Shown here piece by piece: positions 61,553 to 64,000 of a stretch of DNA of 64,000 nt. Every line of letters starts with the position of its first letter. Position 1 is the stretch's first letter. The position numbers and the translations under genes are program-made. Source of the DNA: Goekera deserti (GTDB taxonomy: Bacteria > Actinomycetota > Actinomycetes > Mycobacteriales > Geodermatophilaceae); the NCBI RefSeq assembly GCF_010685995.1, contig NZ_JAAGWK010000035.1, forward strand, positions 21,459 through 85,458, in the 5' to 3' direction. Below the pieces are notes generated by a model that was not told where the DNA came from, did no database searches, and worked only from the letters and a program-made list of their open reading frames with translations.

Positions 61553-62842
61553 TCAGCCGATCAGACCCGCGGCGCGCAGCGACTTGAGCGACGGCTCGAC
61601 CCGGTGGGTGGGGCCGACGACCGGCATCAGCGGGTCGAGGGTCTTGAGCCCCTCCCCCGTGTTGAGCACGACGGTCTCCGCGGCCGGGTCGAGCAGGCCG
61701 CGCTCCACCAGCTGGCGCAGCACCGCGACGGTCACGCCGCCGGCGGTCTCGGCGAAGACGCCCGTCGTCCGGGCGAGGTCGCGGATGCCGGTGACGATCT
61801 CGGCGTCGCCGACCCGGCCGACCGAGCCGCCGGTGCGCCGGATGGCGTCGAGGGCGTAGGGCCCGTCGGCGGGGTTGCCGATGTTCAGCGACTTCGCGAT
61901 CCCGGTCGGCTTGACCGGCTTGACGACGTCCCAGCCGTTGTCGAAGGCGGTGGCGATCGGGTCGCAACCGGCGGACTGCGCGCCGAAGACCTTCCAGCCG
62001 GTGTCCTCGACGATGCCGGCGGCGACCAGCTCCCGCCAGGCCTTGTCGACCTTGGTGAGCAGCGAGCCCGAGGCCATCGGGATGACCACCTGGGCCGGGA
62101 TCCGCCAGCCGAGCTGCTCGGCGATCTCGTAGCCCATCGTCTTGGAGCCCTCGGCGTAGTACGGCCGCACGTTCTGGTTGACGAAGGCGGCGTCCTCGAA
62201 CTCGTCGGTCTCGGCGAGCTCGCTGGTCAGCCGGTTGACGTCGTCGTAGGAGCCGTCGACGGCGATCAGTGCCTGGCCGTAGACCGCCGACTGCACGATC
62301 TTGCCGGGCTCCAGGTCGCTGGGCACGAACACGAAGGAGGGCAGGCCGTTGCGGGCGGCGTGCGCGGCCACCGAGTTGGCCAGGTTGCCGGTCGAGGCGC
62401 AGGCGATCTTCTGGTAGCCGAAGCCCTTGGCGGCGGTGGCGGCCAGGCTCACCACGCGGTCCTTGAAGGAGTGGGTGGGGTTGGCCGAGTCGTCCTTGAC
62501 CCACAGGTCGGCGGTGAAGCCCAGCTCGGCGCCGAGCCGGTCGGCCTTGACCAGCGGCGTCATGCCGGGGTCCAGGGTGACCCGGTCGGCCGGGTCCTGG
62601 CCCACCGGCAGCAGCGCGCTGTAGCGCCAGATGTTGTGCGGGCCGGCCTCGATCTGCTCACGGGTGACCGCGCGCATCAGCTCGGGGTCGTAGTCGACCT
62701 CCAGCGGCCCGAAGCACTCGGCGCACGCGTGCGAGGCGATCAGCCCGAAGGTGGCACCGCAGTTGCGGCACACCAGGCCCCGAGCGGGGTTGGGGGGTAC
62801 CGGCTGGGTGCTGCTGGCGGGGCGAGCGGTGGTCAGGGTCAT
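61553..62842 (-). CDS. thrC: Threonine synthase, Zn-ribbon-bearing type
   Basis: 429 aa PLP enzyme converting O-phosphohomoserine to threonine. An N-terminal zinc ribbon (CxxC in 'GLVCRNCGATFGL' and 'HACAECFGPLEVDYD') precedes the fold-type II domain with Schiff-base Lys127 in 'NPTHSFKDRVVSL', 'ACASTGNLANSVAAHAA' (phosphate loop) and 'VVIPMASGSLLTKVDKAWR'. It is longer than the ~360-aa mycobacterial ThrC, which lacks the ribbon. AGGAGG precedes the ATG and lies inside a SAM riboswitch, so it responds to methionine/SAM status, unusual for a threonine enzyme. Confidence 0.9.
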   Translation of the reverse strand: MTLTTARPASSTQPVPPNPARGLVCRNCGATFGLIASHACAECFGPLEVDYDPELMRAVTREQIEAGPHNIWRYSALLPVGQDPADRVTLDPGMTPLVKADRLGAELGFTADLWVKDDSANPTHSFKDRVVSLAATAAKGFGYQKIACASTGNLANSVAAHAARNGLPSFVFVPSDLEPGKIVQSAVYGQALIAVDGSYDDVNRLTSELAETDEFEDAAFVNQNVRPYYAEGSKTMGYEIAEQLGWRIPAQVVIPMASGSLLTKVDKAWRELVAAGIVEDTGWKVFGAQSAGCDPIATAFDNGWDVVKPVKPTGIAKSLNIGNPADGPYALDAIRRTGGSVGRVGDAEIVTGIRDLARTTGVFAETAGGVTVAVLRQLVERGLLDPAAETVVLNTGEGLKTLDPLMPVVGPTHRVEPSLKSLRAAGLIG

Positions 62843-62856
62843 CCGACGACTACCTC

Positions 62857-62985
62857 CTCATCTTCCCCGCGCCGGGCCGTCGAGCCGCGCGGGACGGAAT
62901 TGGCACCTGCTGGCGCACGTGGACGCGCGTCAGCGGTTGCCGGGGCTTCATCGGGCCGTGTCCCTCTGCCCCTCTGGATGAGTGG
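62857..62985 (-). ncRNA. SAM riboswitch (SAM-I/SAM-IV clan) controlling thrC
   Basis: On the reverse strand the 5' part reads CTCATCCAGAGGGGCAGAG then GGACACGGCCCGATGAAG and CCCCGGCAACC; the 3' part contains GGTGCCAATTCC. These are the hallmark core segments of SAM-I/SAM-IV aptamers. P1 can form between CTCATC (62982-62977) and GATGAG (62862-62857). The 3' strand of P1 overlaps the Shine-Dalgarno AGGAGG (62858-62853) of thrC, so ligand-bound P1 would hide the ribosome site. Class (I versus IV) is not settled by eye. Confidence 0.9.
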
Positions 62986-63074
62986 AACGCCAGGGACTGT
63001 ACCGGCAGAGCGGCCTCCCGGGGCGGCGGCACCCCTGGTCACCCGGGCGGGGCGGCGCCGTCCAAGATGGCCCG

Positions 63075-63896
63075 GTGAGCACCCGGATCGTCTACACCGA
63101 CCTCGACGGCACGATGGTCGGACCGCGCGGGTCCTTCTGGCACACCGCCGACCGCACGCCCACCGGCGCGCCCGCGGCGGCCCTGCTGGAGCTGCACCGG
63201 GCGGGCGTCGTCCTGGTGCTGGTGTCCGGGCGCACGCACGCGCAGCTGGTGGAGGCCGCGCGCATCTTCGCCGCCGACGGGTCGATCGCCGAGCTCGGCT
63301 CGCTGGTCAGCTGGGACGGCGGCAGGGAGACCCACCTGCTCACCGGGGACCTGCCCGCCGAGCACGCCGGCCGCACCCCGATGTCGGTGATGGCCTCCCT
63401 CGGCGTTGTCGAGGAGCTGCTCGCCGCGCACCCCGGCCGGCTGGAGTGGCACGCGCCCTGGCACGCCACGCACTCGGCCGACGCCCTGCTGCGCGGCGTG
63501 GTCGACCCGGTCGCGGTGGACGCGTGGCTGGCCGAGCGGGGCGCCGGGTGGCTGACCCTGAAGGACAACGGCAGCATCCCGGCGACGTCCCGGATGGGCC
63601 TGGAGCCGGCCGCCCTGCCGCCGCGGGTCTACCACCTGATGCCGCGCGGCATCTCCAAGGGCGCGGCCATCACCTGGGACCTCGCCCGCCGGGGAATCCC
63701 GCCCGCGGACGCGGTCGCGGTGGGCGACAGCGTCAGCGACCTGGAGATGGCCCCGGCGGTCGGCCGGCTGTACGTGACCGCGAACGGCGCCGGGGTCGAG
63801 GGCATGGCGGACCTGATCGCCGGCATCGGCAACGCCACGGCCACCGACGGCGCCATGGGCGAGGGCTGGGCCGAGGCCGTCCTCGCCTCCCTGTGA
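63075..63896 (+). CDS. HAD-superfamily hydrolase, Cof/mannosyl-3-phosphoglycerate-phosphatase-like
   Basis: 273 aa IIB-type HAD phosphatase. Motif I 'VYTDLDGTMVGP' (nucleophile Asp), motif II 'LVLVSGRTHAQ', motif III lysine in 'PRGISKGAAITWDLA' and motif IV 'AVGDSVSDLEMAPAVG'. The cap domain (residues ~80-190) would set specificity, which is unknown; sugar phosphates are typical. GTG 63075. Divergent from the thrC riboswitch leader. Confidence 0.88.
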   Translation: MSTRIVYTDLDGTMVGPRGSFWHTADRTPTGAPAAALLELHRAGVVLVLVSGRTHAQLVEAARIFAADGSIAELGSLVSWDGGRETHLLTGDLPAEHAGRTPMSVMASLGVVEELLAAHPGRLEWHAPWHATHSADALLRGVVDPVAVDAWLAERGAGWLTLKDNGSIPATSRMGLEPAALPPRVYHLMPRGISKGAAITWDLARRGIPPADAVAVGDSVSDLEMAPAVGRLYVTANGAGVEGMADLIAGIGNATATDGAMGEGWAEAVLASL

Positions 63897-63910
63897 CGCC
63901 GGGGGCCGAG

Positions 63911-63924
63911 CGTTGATCAGCTCA
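63911..63924. repeat. Half copy of the palindromic intergenic element
   Basis: CGTTGATCAGCTCA begins 14 bp after the HAD stop and matches the first arm of the triple-palindrome element, but the second arm is absent. The remaining bases to 64000 show no gene or repeat that I can support. Confidence 0.65.
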
Positions 63925-64000
63925 CCCGGCGTCAGGGGGTCGTTGCATCACCCCAGCTGAGGGGTGGGATGGGTGGCAGTGACACGGGCGAATCAGCGGG

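Overview
The window is high-GC DNA with very strong G/C at third codon positions, frequent GTG starts and many 4-bp GTGA/ATGA stop-start overlaps. It carries actinobacterial marker genes: SepH, DUF3027, DUF2530, DUF2771, an XPB helicase with a helicase-associated partner, an AfsR/SARP-type regulator and a CIRCE-controlled groEL. Gene content and style fit a high-GC actinomycete. My best guess is the Geodermatophilaceae (Blastococcus/Modestobacter/Geodermatophilus type), but the family is inference. This is chromosomal housekeeping and accessory sequence. I see no IS element, prophage, CRISPR array, rRNA or tRNA.

Layout. 1-3.1 kb: pdxH (edge-truncated), a citrate synthase 2-type gene broken by a C-run frameshift, and serC. 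3.1-8.5 kb: a reverse-strand cassette of an asparagine-synthase-type amidotransferase (closest in motifs to the N-acetylglutaminylglutamine amidotransferases), an S9 peptidase and a circularly permuted ATP-grasp ligase. It looks like a peptide or amide metabolite pathway and is the best candidate for an undescribed system. 8.7-16.2 kb: sepH, a heterodimeric ABC exporter with one degenerate ATP site, a YflT-like stress protein, a SpoU/TrmH methyltransferase and an FAD amine-oxidase-like protein. 16.2-20.4 kb: a two-ATPase, one-permease ABC system. 20.5-26.3 kb: thioesterase, aldo/keto reductase, ThpR, MarR-MFS pair and NCS2 purine-type permease. 26.5-34.4 kb: small membrane proteins, DUF3027, a Pro/Gln/Tyr-rich MFS protein, DUF2771 lipoprotein, cold-shock protein, two DUF202 proteins and an acyl-CoA synthetase. 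35.2-40.6 kb: helicase-associated protein, cyclopropane-synthase-like methyltransferase and XPB helicase. 40.8-42.3 kb: vapBC and a GNAT enzyme. 42.4-46.0 kb: a three-subunit molybdenum aldehyde/xanthine oxidoreductase (paoABC-like). 46.3-51.3 kb: DEAD/DEAH helicase and a SARP/NB-ARC/TPR regulator. 51.3-59 kb: lipoprotein, zwf, M20 peptidase, HD hydrolase, DUF4031, Gfo/Idh oxidoreductase, DUF72, VOC and GPP34 proteins. 59.3-63.9 kb: groEL, a membrane protein, a SAM-riboswitch-controlled Zn-ribbon threonine synthase and a HAD phosphatase.

Regulation and repeats. A triple-palindrome element recurs between convergent gene ends (3066-3156 and 20394-20480, with half a copy at 63911). A five-copy tandem array with a period of about 31 bp lies between the convergent GPP34 and groEL genes. 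Two CIRCE operators precede groEL. A SAM-family aptamer whose P1 helix overlaps the Shine-Dalgarno sequence precedes thrC. At least ten genes have a TANNNT -10-like box 6-9 bp before the start codon, pointing to widespread leaderless transcription.

Disrupted genes. citA (C7 run), the membrane gene at 26807-27487 (in-frame TAG), the DUF72 gene (no usable stop) and possibly thpR (N-terminal frameshift) look damaged. Either the assembly holds point errors or several non-essential genes are decaying. Read-level data would decide.
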